A DNA stretch of 64,000 nucleotides from Salvia splendens (GCF_004379255.2 NC_056038.1:29438061-29502060); one strand, 5' to 3'. Shown: positions 1 through 11,776, counted from the first letter of the stretch. Numbers and translations: made by a program. The notes: a model not told the origin generated them from the sequence alone.

Positions 1-1421
1 GCAAAATAATGCATGTTTCGGGTTAGGGATGTCACACTAATATCTAATTAACTAATTAGCCTAAAACTTAAAAATGTAAAATAATTTAAAATATAAAACC
101 TGAAAATAAAAAATCCGGCACCAAATTTTCTGCACCGGATTCACTGCTTGTTTGTGAAAGAGAGAAACCTTCACAGCCGCTTCCGCTAGTGGTGACGTTC
201 AATTGCATCGAGGAGGAATGCCTAGGCGGCGTCGCAGATCGAATCGGTTCACTCTCGTTCCTCCCACGCACTGCGCAGGCAGGATTTTCTGCCTCAGATC
301 GTCCTACCGAGCTGTCGACTCGGCGCTGGCTTAGGATGTGGATGTCAGCCAAGCTGAGGAGGTGGGGCTGCTAAGGCGTACGCATATGCTCTCCAGGCAA
401 GCGCTACCGACGTTCGGATGGCTTGGCTCAGTGCAAGTGCTCTGCCGTGGAATGCGGCGGTGTTGCGGATTTTATTGACAAATCCGGCGAGAAATCATTC
501 CTCTTATCCAATATCTTCTGCCATAAACTCACTCAACGCACACTACATTGACTATTTCCATTTGTCTTTAGTGGAGTTTTATTCTCTCTGCCCTTCAATA
601 GGTGGGTTTTGTGTTTTGTGGAAGGTTGGTGGTGTTTGGAAGACTTACGGCGAAGACTCTTGGAGTAGTTGCAGGTCAAGCGTAGCAGTCGGCGGAGCTC
701 CACCAAATTTCTGGAGGTTGAGTTCAAGTTCATCAGAGACTTGGTTGGGTACACCTTCAAAACAGGGTTTATTATTTTCAAAAATATTAAAAATTCTAAT
801 CCTAATCTTTAATCCGGTCAAAATAGCTTAAATAAACGTTGACTGTTAGATTTTAACAGAATAGTTCAAAAAGGACTAATTATGGTCTGTTTTCAAATGT
901 TTAGGACCGAATAATTCAAAAGATAATATTTTGGACCAAAATCAAAAAATCGTCATATGTTAAGGACCATTTTGGGACTTTAGTCTTAAGTTTATATCAA
1001 GATTAACCAATATGATCCAGCACAACTTAGTCTAAAACCACTAACTAAAATAGAATTAATTAACCACTAAAATAGAATTAATTGACTATAATCCACCAAT
1101 AATGAATCTTGATTTTCCCATAATCTTCTACCAATGTCAAAATAACAGTATTTCGAAACATTTCACAAATTCAAGTTATTAGGTGAATTTTATTTTTTAT
1201 TGTTAATTCAAATAACCCAAACTATATTATGTTTCTATTATTGGACTCACGATATCATCTATTTTGACGTAGCATTGTCAATTTTCAGTGCGCAGTACAT
1301 TTCGATTTTATCGGAATTTGAATTTGTGGGAAATTTCAGGATAGATGTATTTAGCGGTAACTATTTTAAATATAAAAAAATAGAAATTCACTAATGAGTG
1401 GTGAATTTATAGCCAATGGCC
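1..1421. other. Intergenic sequence, no gene recognised
   Basis: About 1.4 kb with a GC-rich patch (roughly 130-480) inside AT-rich DNA. Short open frames exist (for example 418-831 +), but none has a recognisable domain, intron structure or convincing start context. Positions 108-142 contain a 7-bp inverted repeat (AATCCGG/CCGGATT). The part at 850-990 looks like the low-complexity flank left by old transposons. Nothing here supports a functional gene. Confidence 0.5.
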
Positions 1422-1424
1422 TAA

Positions 1425-3186
1425 GAGCATCAGCAATGGCGCCCGTCCCGGCAGAATTCCGACCGGCGTGCCGGAATTCTGCGGCGGACGTCTGCTATTG
1501 TGCATGGTATGCACGGATACGGAATTCCGCCGAGGACACCGCAGTTCCGCGGCGTTTACGCGGAATTCCATCGCGACGCCGAGCGGACGTCCGCCATTGC
1601 GTTGACTCCCACGGACGTCCGCGCGGAATTCCTGTTTATTGCATTAAATGTTTTTTTATTTCTATAAATATGTCCCGTTGAACTTCATTTCATTCGCACA
1701 ACTTGTATTAACGAGTATCTCTCTCTACATTTCTTTTATATATCCGGAATGGCTGGTAGTGGTAGTGGTGGGCATTATGAACACATGATGAGTCTGATTC
1801 ATGCACGTGTGCGGGAATCAGCGGAGAGGGAGGAACAAGCGGCCTTGGCGCCAGCGGTACCTCGACCCATCCATCGTCGAACTATAATACCCCGGGACCA
1901 TCTCGATGCCCACGCTCGGTTGTATGAGGATTACTTTGCACCGGAGCCACGGTTTGGGGAGAACCTGTTCCAGCGACGGTTTATGATGCATCGTCCGCTC
2001 TTTCTGCGTATCGTGGGACTGCCCGCGATTTCCTGAAGTATTTTTTTCAGGGCGTTAGGGAGATATTCGGGGATAGGTATCTTCGGAGGCCTACCCCCGA
2101 AGATTGTCAGGCTCTGCTGGATATGCACGGGAATCAGCACAGGTTTCCGGGGATGTTAGGCAGCATAGATTGTATGCACTGGGAATGGAAGAACTGCCCC
2201 GCTGCCTGGAAAGGGATGTACACTACTGGTTTCAAGGCCAAGAATCCCACGATGATCCTTAAAGCGGTAGCTGACTACCGGCTGTGGATTTGACATGCCT
2301 ATTTTGGAGTAGCCGGGTCTAACAACGACATCAACGTCCTCCAGTCGTCGCCCCTTTCAACGAGCAGTACATGGGCGTTGGTCCGGCAGTCAACTTCATC
2401 ACCAACGGCAACCAGCACAATATGAGCTATTATTTGGCGGATGGGATATACCCTATGTGGCCCGTCTTTGTGAAGACGATCAGAAGCCCAGCATATGAAA
2501 AGAAGATATATTTTGCGGGTCGCCAGGAGGCAGTGCGCAAATATGTGGAGCGGGCATTTGGTGTGCTCTAGGCTCGATGGGCGGCAGTGAAGGGTCCAAC
2601 ATGGCTGTGGTATGTTGACAGCATCGTCGACATCATGTACGCATGTATTATCATGCACAACATAATTGTCGAAGATGAAGGTCCAACATTGACTGATTGG
2701 ATCAATGATGATGCTGGTGCTGCAGGTCCAAGCCACGGCGTGGCCACTAGCAATGTACGCATGGGGATACCCCATGACGATGTCGATCGATTCCGTGCAT
2801 TTGCCGACATGCGCCAAAGACAAGCTCATGTTCGGCTCCACAATGATATTATTGAAGAAGTATGGCAGCGGAGGGGTCGTTGATGTAGTTTTTAATTATT
2901 GAAATGTTTTTTTTTTAATTTGGCGAAATGTACTTTTCGGACTTTTTTATTTAATGAAATTTTTTCCCTATTTGTGTCGAAATTTTAATTCCGTAAATTG
3001 TTTAATTCCGAAAATTATTTAATTTGTGAATTTGTGGTTTTTTTAATGGTGGGAAGTCCTTGGGGATGTCCGCCACTGTACAGTGGGAAGTCCTTATGAA
3101 GTGGCAGTGCAGTGGGAAGTCCGTATGACGTGGCAGGAGGTGTTTTTGAGAATTCTGGTGGGAATTTTGTGCCACTGGTGATGCTC
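1425..3186 (+). mobile_element. PIF/Harbinger DNA transposon, decayed
   Basis: The ends are inverted repeats: GAGCATCAGCAATGGC at the left, and the reverse complement of the right end reads GAGCATCACCAGTGGC. They are flanked by a 3-bp TAA duplication (1422-1424 and 3187-3189). TIRs of this kind with a TAA/TTA target duplication are characteristic of PIF/Harbinger elements. The 1762-bp element holds a broken HARBI1-like transposase. The Myb-like partner ORF of autonomous family members is not seen, so this copy cannot be autonomous. Confidence 0.9.
1749..2883 (+). pseudogene. HARBI1-like transposase pseudogene
   Basis: In intact relatives this is the DDE nuclease that cuts and joins PIF/Harbinger ends. 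The N-terminal part (1749-2036) has the family's 'ENLFQRRF.M' region. It then shifts frame near 2036, and the catalytic core continues in another frame. Acidic residues of the DDE triad can be seen in SIDCMHW (D at 2168-2170), SNNDINVL (D at 2327-2329) and VERAFGVL (E at 2548-2550). The copy is dead: part of the region between the N-terminus and the core looks deleted near 2036, a TGA lies at 2291-2293, there is another frameshift near 2350, and a TAG at 2569-2571. Reading continues past the TAG to 2883. Family assignment is secure; exact lesions are by eye. Confidence 0.85.
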
Positions 3187-3273
3187 TAATAATTAATAAG
3201 GACTGTATGCTATAAATTTGACAAAGCCACAGGTTAGGTTAATCAAGCAATATCCTTAAACTATTTTAGAATG

Positions 3274-3539
3274 TACTACCTCCTACCTTGGTCCCACAAT
3301 AAAAATTACATTTTATCATTTCGGTCCGTCCCACAATAAAAGTCATATTTCACTTTTACTATAAATGGTAAATAAGCTCTATATTCCACTAACTCACATT
3401 CATCACCATTCTATTATTAAATTAATATAAAAATACGGACCTCATATTCCACTAACTTTTCCAATCCATTATTCTTCACATTTTTTAAAACTCGTGCTCA
3501 CACTAAATGTGACTCCTAACGTGGGGACGAAGATAGTAC
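3274..3539. mobile_element. Degenerate Stowaway-type MITE
   Basis: The left end resembles the common plant 'CTCCCTCCGTCCCACAATAAAAGTCAC' type terminus, and the right end (ACTCCTAACGTGGGGACGAAG) is its degraded inverse. The interior has the usual A/T-rich body with 'CTCACACTAAATGTGACTCC'. About 265 bp, no coding capacity. The ends are too mutated to define the target duplication. Confidence 0.55.
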
Positions 3540-4138
3540 TATTTAAATTCATGTAAGTATAAACAAACGCATAGTACTACATATTTTCCCCAACATATGA
3601 TTTAAATTTTAAGACAGAAAATGATTTAACGGTTTGAATTTTCGATTTTTTGGATTTATGAATATAATTACTCCAAATGACTTTATTTTAATATCTTGGA
3701 CTTAATAAGTGATGACACTCGCAAAAAGATAAGGCAAAAAATTTGCTCAATGTTCACTAAAATAATTTTCTAATTATGTATAGTTCAAAATTTTTCCTGC
3801 TGAAACAGTTTGTTGTAATAATTTATACTCATCAATTGTGACAAAACAACTTTGTTTTAGATAAGATATTAGCCGAACAATTATAAAGTCCGTTTTTCAA
3901 TTTCCTCCCAAACATATGATAAAAGTATACAATTCGTTCTTTTTGTCAGTCGTGCGATTATTTCATAAAAAAATTTCTAGCAGAAAAATTCTACTACAGT
4001 ACTAGATATAGTATTACTTCTTCAAACAACCATATGCCACTGTAGTCTAAAAGATAAAAGCAACCTTTTTTCATTAATCTCAATTATTTGCCTGAAATGG
4101 TAAAACCCCACTATATTTATTGCACTGCACTGCGCGCC
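3540..4138. other. AT-rich intergenic DNA
   Basis: No ORF, RNA gene or clear transposon end was recognised in these 600 bases. Confidence 0.5.
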
Positions 4139-4374
4139 TTCTTTTCGGCATGAAGATTAAGAAAAGTTGTGTTATGCCAATTAAGTAAAGGGAGAGTAAA
4201 ATGGAAAATGCAAAAAGGTGGAGACATAAAGAGAGAATAAAATAAGAGAGAGTAAAGTAGGTTTAGAAAAATGTGTTGACTTTTACTAAAAAAGAAATGA
4301 CTCTATTACTATGGAACGTACCAAAATAGCAAAATAACTCTATTACTATAGAACAGTAATAGAACAGAGGGATT
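4139..4374. mobile_element. Truncated Stowaway-type MITE, family shared with 10654-10912
   Basis: The sequence from 'CTTTTCGGCATGAAGATTAAG' to 'AGAACAGAGGGATTA' is collinear with the intact MITE at 10654-10912. They share the landmarks GTTGACTTTTACT, ATGGAACGTACCAAAAT and ACTCTATTACTATAGAACAG. The left terminus is missing. The pairing of the two copies supports membership of one family. Confidence 0.6.
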
Positions 4375-4890
4375 ACTTTTGTATCTTTGATTTTGAAAAA
4401 CAAGAACCTTTATTATAAAACAAATGTCCGATATAGATCTATCTCAACTGGGATACTTAATATCGAGCATAAATCATAAGTACTAGTAGTAGTATACATC
4501 ACTACATTATCAGTTAAGTTCTACTACTATAATTATAAGGTAATTGTAGCATTTTAAAAAACATTAATGCTTCCTATCAAACTTAACATTGATAAACTAT
4601 AGAAAATATCAAGTCCAATATCATGCTTTATCATCTCATACGAACAAACAAGCACTAAATAAAACATGCACGTCATCGACGTGTATGTATGCACATCTAT
4701 ATCAGTTATAGTACCTGATATGCAAAAGATAAGTGCTTAATGTGAAGGAGTAGAAAAGCAATAAGGTGAATGCTTGATGGAAAATTTTCTAACACCTTTT
4801 AAGCCATTTACAGATTATGGTAGAAAAATAGATTTTTTCCCTCAAGAGTATTGAAGAAAATTGGAGTATATCTAAAATGAGAGTGCCAAA
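4375..4890 (-). other. 3' flank/3'UTR region of the Rab gene
   Basis: AT-rich DNA immediately downstream (on the minus strand) of the Rab stop codon. It presumably contains the 3'UTR and polyadenylation region, but no signal stands out enough to place the cleavage site. No other gene was seen. Confidence 0.4.
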
Positions 4891-5885
4891 TCATGATGAA
4901 CAGCACACACCTTTTTTAGCTTTTGCTTCTGTTTCCTGCTGCTTTTCATCTTCAGCCTGTAAAACCACTGTTTTCCCATCTCCCATCCAATCCAGATCTT
5001 TCTCTTTGAGTTCTTGAGATTGCATAACTTTCCTACTTAAAATATAGTAGATCTCTTCCACCACCTTCTGGAACGCAGCATTAACATTGGATGAATCAAG
5101 AGCCGATGTTTCAATGAAGAACAGTCCCTGTGCTTCTGCCAGGGCTTTTCCCTCCGCGGTTGTCACCTCCCGAGCCTCTTTTAGATCAGACTTATTGCCC
5201 ACCAATATCGTTACCACAGTCATGTCGGAGTGACCTGTTTAAAATCAAGCATTGTAAGAAGCAAGTATAAGTTGTGGGACGAGCAACTATGGAAAAAAGA
5301 TAATAAATCGTAGCTTTATCATTCTAACGAGGCACAGTTTCATGCATCCGCCCTAACTAAATCCTAATTGTGTTTAATAAACCCTAACTGGGGATTGTTG
5401 AATGAATCATAACTACTGAGAATGTATACAAGTTTTTGCCCATCTAATAATAGTGATATACATCCATGTATGAGGAATGACAAATCCATAAACAAATTTA
5501 AATGCAGCATTAAAACATCAAGTTTCTTACTTTGAAGTTCGCTAAGCCACCTGCCAACGCTATCAAATGTGATGCGTCTGCTGATGTCATAGACCAGAAG
5601 TGCTCCGACTGCGCCTCTGTAGTACGCAGATGTCACAGCCCTAAACCGCTCCTGGCCAGCTGTGTCCCATATCTGTGCCTTAACTTCGTTATGATTAATT
5701 TCCATCTTTTGGGTCTGAAATTCTACCCCAATAGTAGACTTCGAATTAGCGTGAAACTCATCTCGAGCAAATCTTGCGAGCAAGTTAGATTTACCAACCG
5801 CTGAATCACCAATCAGAACAATCTTGAAAAGGTAATCCTCTGTCTGCTGCTGTGTTTGTGGTTGTTCCTCATCTGGATTTGCCAT
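4891..5885 (-). CDS. Rab GTPase, RABA5 subclass (Rab11-like), two exons
   Basis: A small GTPase predicted to act in trans-Golgi/recycling-endosome to plasma-membrane traffic, as RABA proteins do. Exon 1 is 5885-5531 and exon 2 is 5234-4891. The 296-bp intron begins GTAAGA and ends AAACAG, and splits a Ser codon. The spliced protein has 232 residues, normal for the family. Motifs: P-loop GDSAVGKS (26-33), switch I Thr51 in STIGVEF, WDTAGQE (73-79), NKSD (132-135), ETSAL (160-164), and a C-terminal CCSS for double geranylgeranylation. The [13 protein letters not shown] segment and the Rab11-type [20 protein letters not shown] core point to RABA5 rather than RABA1-4. The start is the first ATG, followed by a short acidic, Gln-rich leader. 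The reading frame is intact and splice sites are canonical. The exact RABA5 paralogue is not determined. Confidence 0.93.
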
Positions 5886-7944
5886 CTTTACACGGTCTAT
5901 TCACAGCCAAAGAACATATCTTGCTATTGTATATATATCAACAAAATAAGGGTCCTTATAAATGCCACAGCTCGAGAAATGCCAAACTACAACTTAAAAC
6001 TAGGCAGGTGAGAGAATACTGTGACAATGGTCAGTTATAATGATGATGAAGCAGCACTCCAGCACCAAAGGAAGGAGCCTGCAATTTATACGTGCAAACG
6101 AAAGATGAAGACAAATCACCGGCTACTCCACCCTTCAATAGCAGCTTTACCACTTGCCACTATTGCAGAAAAATCACTTATCTCTGTTTAATCTTTCTGG
6201 AACAACTGAATGTTAAGGCACCTGCATCACGAAGCAAACATTAGAAACCTAAAATACCACAGTTTACACAGTCATTACTTGAAAAAAGATCTTGAAATTC
6301 TAGCAAACACTTTTTTATTTATTTAGTTATTGTTATTTTTAATATAGCTATTTTTTTTATAGATTCCTGTTTCGTATGCTTCTTCAAAAATGTGAAATGC
6401 CTATATTTTATGATAGATTCCTCTTCCTTGAACTCAAACCAGGAGATGTATTACCAAAAAAGGGATTTGAAATTCACTTAGTAGATTAAACACACAAAGT
6501 GCATCTTTAAAGATGCAAAATATTTCTCTCCTTCATGCTAATTTTGCACTGCTACATCCCTACTCTTCCTTTGATACCAAACCCATGGAAAGTATTGTAA
6601 CTCACTAGTGACCAGAAAATTAATCTTATTCATGTTATTGGCTGAAAAAAAACCAAAAGACGCATGAAAGAAACGAGTAAGTATCAAAACCCATGGGCGC
6701 AAGTCAATTTCTAATGAAACTCAACTGGTAGACACACACACCTAATTGACAAACTGATTAGTCATAGTCATAGTCATATAGTTTGAGGTATGCTATAATT
6801 CAAAAAACGAGTTACCAACATATGCATAAAAAATGAAATGATACGGTGCATGTTTTCAGTTTGACTCAAACATAAAAAATTTGAATTAATGCAGATTTTC
6901 GAAGAATTTTATCTTAGTTATGAACTAGAAGGAAAAGGGTGGTTCTGTTATAGCACTGAAATTGTACTTTTCTTAATTGATATGAACATATAATACACCA
7001 ATTTGCAAAAAGCTTAATTTTGGCACATGACATGCAGTGCTGTGCAATGGGAGCAGAGGCACACAGTGAAAAGGAGGAAAACAGATAGAAAGGAATCGAA
7101 AAGGCACAGTCAACAAATAGAAGGGTAAAAGACCTTTTATGCCAAAAATCTTAAAGCTAGAAATGAACGTTTGAAGCTATAAATTGAATCCTAAATATAT
7201 GAAACAAGTAACAGTTGATAAAGCGACAGCAACAGCTGAGTTGAAGAGAGGATTAGTGCAAATTGCATCGATAACTCATGTCGAAAACAAGCCATTCAAT
7301 AAAAGGCGCCAACACAATCCTATCAAACCATTCCCTAAAAATTAAAATAAAGGCAATCACCATGAACTTTCAAATTGAGAGAAAAGGAGAGAAAGGAATT
7401 CAAATAGACCAATCGCATTTCAGCGCTTTCGCATCAGAATATAAATCAATTTTTTTCCCCGAAAAGAGATGATATGCATCAACATCACCACATTTCAAGG
7501 CATCGTATCAAAAACGACAAAAAAAGGATGGATTGAAATGACGAGAAAATTGAATGCTGCTGAAAATTGAAGATTGAAACATACCCCGCCCTTCAAACAA
7601 CCAATGCAGCACTTTCCCCTCAATGTTAGATATTATAACCTGCAATTTCTTGGGGTCAAATCAGAACCATTCGAAATGCAGATGGATCAAAGGAAGATAA
7701 AATCTATATATTGCAGGATCAAACAATTGTAACGTTCTGGGTTTAGAAAAGAGTAGGGTTAGGTTTGAAGATTTGGCTCGAGATAGAAGAAAATTAAAAT
7801 GGTTTGATTCCACACAGTGGAAGGCATAAATGGTTCCGGGTCGGAGCGGGTAGGAATGGAGTATGAAAGTTGGAGTAAGAGATCCGCTCCGGTTCCGGGT
7901 TACCATCTTGCTAGCGCAATTTGATGATTTTAGAGATTGTTGAC
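5886..7944 (-). promoter_or_regulatory. Upstream region of the Rab gene with candidate 5'UTR intron
   Basis: About 2 kb upstream of the Rab ATG with no coding gene. On the minus strand a GTATGT donor lies at 7584-7579. A CAG acceptor at 6224-6222 is preceded by 'TCTAATGTTTGCTTCGTGATG', with a plausible branch site. These could bound a 5'UTR intron of about 1.36 kb, placing the first untranslated exon and the promoter above 7585. This is inference from splice-like signals only. The short ORFs in this stretch have no recognisable domains. Confidence 0.3.
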
Positions 7945-7946
7945 TA

Positions 7947-8196
7947 CTCCCTCTATCCCCATTAGGAGTCACATTTATGAACGGCACGAGTTTTAAGAAT
8001 GTTAAGAAAAATGGTTGGAAAAAAGTTAGTTGGAATATGAATCCCACTTGTATATATTTGTTTTAAATTAAATGTGAGTGAAATGAGTTAATGGAAGGTG
8101 AGACCATATACTATTTATGGTAAAAATGAATCGGGACTCCTATTCGCAGACGGATTTAAATGGAAAAACATGTCTCCTATTCGCGGACAGAGGGAG
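7947..8196. mobile_element. Stowaway-type MITE
   Basis: A 250-bp element that starts CTCCCTCTATCCCCATTAGG and ends ACAGAGGGAG. Its termini are inverted, and it is flanked by TA dinucleotides (7945-7946 and 8197-8198), as expected of Tc1/mariner-derived Stowaway MITEs. The interior is non-coding. It lies just upstream of the likely Rab promoter. Confidence 0.85.
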
Positions 8197-8361
8197 TACA
8201 AAATTAGCAACCCGAAATAATTATGAATGATATTGGAACAATTATATTTCCCTATCCATGAAATAATCTCATTTTTCCATTTAAAACGTTGAACAACGTT
8301 GACAGTTCAATGTTTTATTTACTTTTCGATTTTGATGTATAGATGTAGTACAATTCACATA

Positions 8362-8837
8362 CTCCCTTCATCCCATAAAAATAAATAATTTGGTATTAAC
8401 ATAGGTTTCAATACATACTCCCTCCGTCCTACAAAGATTATCTCACTTTGACCAGGCACAGATTTTAAGAAAAAAGTGAATTGAAAAAGTTAAGTGGAAT
8501 GTGAGTCCTACTTTTATATATTAGTTATATAATAAAATGTGAGTATGATTGAGTTAGTCGAATATGGGCTCCACTACCAAAAATACTAAAAAGTGAAATT
8601 AGACAAATTTTGTGGGACAGACGAAAATAGAAAAATAGGACAATCTTTGTGGGACAGAGGGAGTAATTGATAAAATAAGATCAAATGAGAAAAAATAGTT
8701 GAAATTGTGTAATGGATAGTGTGGCCATAAATAATAAAGTAAAAGAGAATGAGAAAAATGTTGTCATAATTGAATATGAACTATTTGTATGGAATGACGA
8801 AAAAAAATAAGACATATTTCTATGGGACAGATTGAAG
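8362..8837. mobile_element. Degenerate Stowaway-type MITE split by another MITE
   Basis: The left end CTCCCTTCATCCCATAAAAA and the reverse complement of the right end (CTTCAATCTGTCCCATAGAA) match as degraded inverted repeats. The second MITE at 8418-8663 sits between them. Without the inner element the outer one would be about 230 bp, the usual size for these elements. Confidence 0.6.
8418..8663. mobile_element. Stowaway-type MITE nested in an older one
   Basis: 246 bp, beginning CTCCCTCCGTCCTACAAAGA and ending TCTTTGTGGGACAGAGGGAG, a near-perfect inverted pair. TA duplications lie at 8416-8417 and 8664-8665. It is clearly younger than the surrounding degenerate copy (8362-8837). Confidence 0.88.
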
Positions 8838-8978
8838 TTTCATAATTTTTTTTCACCAACTTTAATTTAAATCCTTTCTTAAAATTTTCATCGAATCAAA
8901 TTGTGACTTTAATCGTGAACAAAAGAAGTAAATTCTCTGGTTACAAATGTAATATATGCAAATAATATATATTCTATC

Positions 8979-9165
8979 AGTCAATAAAAAAAATCTCATT
9001 TTTCATTATATTATAGATATCTAATTTCTATTTTATAAAACTATTTCACCACTTTTTCCTTTCATGCTCTATCTTCAATTTTTCTATTTACTTTCTACCA
9101 ATTACACATTAAAATTTATTATCCACGAATAAAACTATTTTTCATATAGAATGGAATAGTATATA
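8979..9165. mobile_element. Possible remnant of another Stowaway MITE
   Basis: 'AAAAATCTCATTTTTCATTA' near the left and 'AAACTATTTTTCATATAGAATGG' near the right recall the ends of a third MITE family, but both ends are heavily decayed. The rest of 8838-9260 is AT-rich and otherwise featureless. Confidence 0.3.
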
Positions 9166-9260
9166 ATTCTACATATGTCTCATGCTATTCGCACTTTTCT
9201 GGTTCGGCTCGTCCCAACTATTTGTACTATTTCTATTTGAAAAACTCGTAGTTTAGCAAG

Positions 9261-10548
9261 TGTTTTGGATGTTTGAAAGTGCATATTTGAGTGCTTTGTA
9301 GCACATTACTTGAGTCTTCATCTATTATCCCCTATTTTAGTGTTTTGATAGGTTTGTCGAGTTTTTGTAGTCACAATAGGTGGAAACGGATGAAAACGGC
9401 ACCAAAAACAGCATACCGGGCGTTTCAGTACAGCAGACCGGGCGATTCACTGCAGCAGGCCGGGCGTTTCTCCCATCAGACTGGGCGTTCTCACTGGACC
9501 CGGGCATTTTGCGATGTCAAATCGCCCGGGTCGGGCGTTTTGACCATCATCGGGACCCGAGACAAACGCCTGGGTCGGGTGTTTGCTCACTTAAAATCGC
9601 TCGGCCGGGCGATTTCCTTATGCGCTGCGTTTGTTGCATTTTCGATCCGGGTATAAATAGGACCTAGGGTTCGACTTGAGTATACATTCGATACGCCCCA
9701 GAAGCAGTTTTGACGTCTTGAGAACAATTTGAAGCGACGAAGAGTCAGAATCATCAACAAGATTGAAGACGAAGACGATTTGCCATTCAATCCACCTTTG
9801 GGAGTATCTTCATTAGTTTTCCTATGTTCAAGTCACTTTCTATGGATTTCCCTTGTGAATTTGCGTTGAATATGAGTGGTTAAATCTTTTGTAGAGTTTT
9901 GGTGAAGACTACAATGAACGCTTTTGATTAATTCAAGGACTTTTGATTACCTATACTCTTGTGATTCTTTTGTTTCATTCTTGTGCCTTTTCAATTCAAT
10001 TGCTTAGCTACCAATTGGGTTTGTTGACCTAGTTTTGAGTAATCGAGAGATACCTAATTAGGATTGATAAAAGAATGAACAACATCTAGATAATTTGCAT
10101 TCGAGAGAAGGAATTCTAGAGTGAGGGCTTGAGCCTTTTGTTTGAAGGAGTTAATTGTGAAGTATTAGAACGAGACTTCAATATTAATGGTTAATCAACG
10201 GGTTGAGTGCTCGAGAGGGGGCTTAGCCTAGACTAGTGGCTTTCCTAGTAATCCTAGAGATTTCAATTGGATAATCGAAGTTGTTGAATTGTTCGCATTG
10301 TGTTTGTTGTAGTTGGATCCAAGGCTCTATCTTGTTCTCTTATTTGAAACTTATCTTTTGTTGCGTGCTTTTAGCTTGTTTATGTTTAATTGTTTTCTAA
10401 AATCAAACCAAACTTTCCGGATTGTCTAGATAGTAGTTAAAGTCGGTTCGTGGTACTTAAGTTTGCACAATTTGTCTCTGTGGGATATGATACTCTTACA
10501 CATTAGCCCCGTACACTTGCTGGTATTTCTCGTGTTAAAAATAATTCA
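9261..10548 (+). mobile_element. Probable solo LTR of a Ty3/gypsy-type element
   Basis: A unit of about 1.3 kb that begins near TGTTTTGGATG and ends near ATAATTCA. It has an LTR-like layout: a GC-rich U3, a TATA box (TATAAATA, 9652-9659) followed by GGACCTAGGG, and a long leader-like region. The 3' part, 'CTCTGTGGGATATGATACTC ... GTACACTTGCTGGTATTTC', is typical of the end of plant gypsy LTRs. No PBS, gag or pol follows, so it is read as a solo LTR left by recombination. The exact ends and a target duplication could not be established. Confidence 0.55.
9409..9617 (+). repeat. Degenerate CGGGCGTTT-type tandem motif in the solo LTR
   Basis: A short GC-rich motif of the form (C/T)CGGGCG(T/A)TTY recurs about eight times just upstream of the TATA box, unlike the AT-rich surroundings. 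Some copies face each other (AAATCGCCCGGGTCGGGCGT), so local hairpins are possible. Position and repetition suggest U3 promoter elements of the LTR. Confidence 0.5.
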
Positions 10549-10653
10549 AGTCACTATTTTAAATAAGAATTATTGTATTTAATTAAGATATTGGATTTAA
10601 TTAAATGTTTTCTTATTAAGTGTTTTCTTATAACACTTAAAAATTAAAAGGTA

Positions 10654-10912
10654 CTCCCTCCGTTTGATAGTAGTGGATGCGTTTCTTTTCGGTACGAGAT
10701 TTAAGAAAAAATATGTAATGTAATTTAAAGTAAAAGAAAAATAAAGTAAGAAATAGAAAAGGTAGAGAGATGAAGAGAACATAAAGTAAGAATAAGTAAA
10801 GTAAGTGAGAATAAAAGTGTTGACTTTTACTCCACTAAAAATGGAAATGACTTCACTATTATGGAACGTGCCAAAATGACAAAATAACTCTACTACTATA
10901 GAACAGAGGGAG
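10654..10912. mobile_element. Stowaway-type MITE (CTCCCTCCGTTTGATAGTAG family)
   Basis: 259 bp with inverted termini: CTCCCTCCGTTTGATAGTAG at the left and CTACTATAGAACAGAGGGAG at the right. Flanking TA duplications lie at 10652-10653 and 10913-10914. A truncated copy of the same family is at 4139-4374. Confidence 0.88.
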
Positions 10913-11136
10913 TAGTATTTAATTATATTAATTACTCAATCCTAAATTCACGATCTAAAAAAGAAAAATACGAGTAAAATAGGATGGAAGGAGTAGGGGC
11001 GGACACTAGAGAAGAGGGTAGGGCTTAAGCCCTTACCCAAAATGATTTTTGTAACTTCTACTTCTAATTTTTTGAAAAGTTTAGAAAACTGCATTAAGCC
11101 CTTACTGTATATATGTTATTGAAGGCTAAATTATTG

Positions 11137-11312
11137 AAAATTGAATAATTAGTGGGGCTGAATCTGAAAATTAAAATTAAAAATTAAAAATTAAAAAGTA
11201 CCGATCACCGATTTGTTTTGCATCAAATAGCAAAATTGAATAATTAGTGGGGCTGAATCTGAAAATAAAAATTAAAAAGTACCGATCACCGATTTGTTTT
11301 GCATCAAATAGC
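11137..11312. repeat. Two-unit tandem duplication inside the hAT-like element
   Basis: Units 11137-11231 (95 bp) and 11232-11312 (81 bp) share 'AAAATTGAATAATTAGTGGG' at the start and 'GATTTGTTTTGCATCAAATA' at the end. The size difference is due to an expanded AAATTAAAAATT run in the first unit. A local slippage or duplication event after insertion is likely. Confidence 0.9.
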
Positions 11313-11554
11313 GTGCCAAGTTTCTTTATTGAATTCTAGAAAGCATGTGTTTCACTTTATGTTGATACGAATTTTAAAAAATATAAAAAAAATTTAAAAT
11401 TTTTATTTATTTATTAGTTTCATAATAAAATTGAGTGAAATTTAACTAGTATAATATAAGATCCATTATAAAAATGTTGCATTTAAAAAGATCCATGTAA
11501 ATTGCAGAAGCGAAATTCAAATTCATAACTTAATTATTATTAATGAAATATATA

Positions 11555-11776
11555 CTCCCTTCTTTTGCCAAGAGATGTCCCATTTTAAACTAGCTCGAGG
11601 TTTAAAAATTATTTGATTTCGTAAAAAATTGGTGGAAAAAATTAGTGGAATATAAGTTCTAATTTTTTATATTAATAGTAAAAGAATTTGAATGAGATGA
11701 GTTAGTGAAATAAGAGTATTTATTAGTAGACATATGAAAAAAGAAAAACGAGACATTTAATTGTGGATGGAATGAG
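11555..11776. mobile_element. Stowaway-like MITE nested in the hAT-like element
   Basis: Begins CTCCCTTCTTTTGCCAAGAG and ends TTGTGGATGGAATGAG, preceded and followed by TA. The termini are only moderately inverted, so this is an old copy of about 222 bp. Confidence 0.55.

Noticed and set aside
418..831. Open frame of 137 codons near the left edge
   Set aside because: No domain, no homologous look, no splice signals that extend it; compatible with chance in a GC-rich patch.
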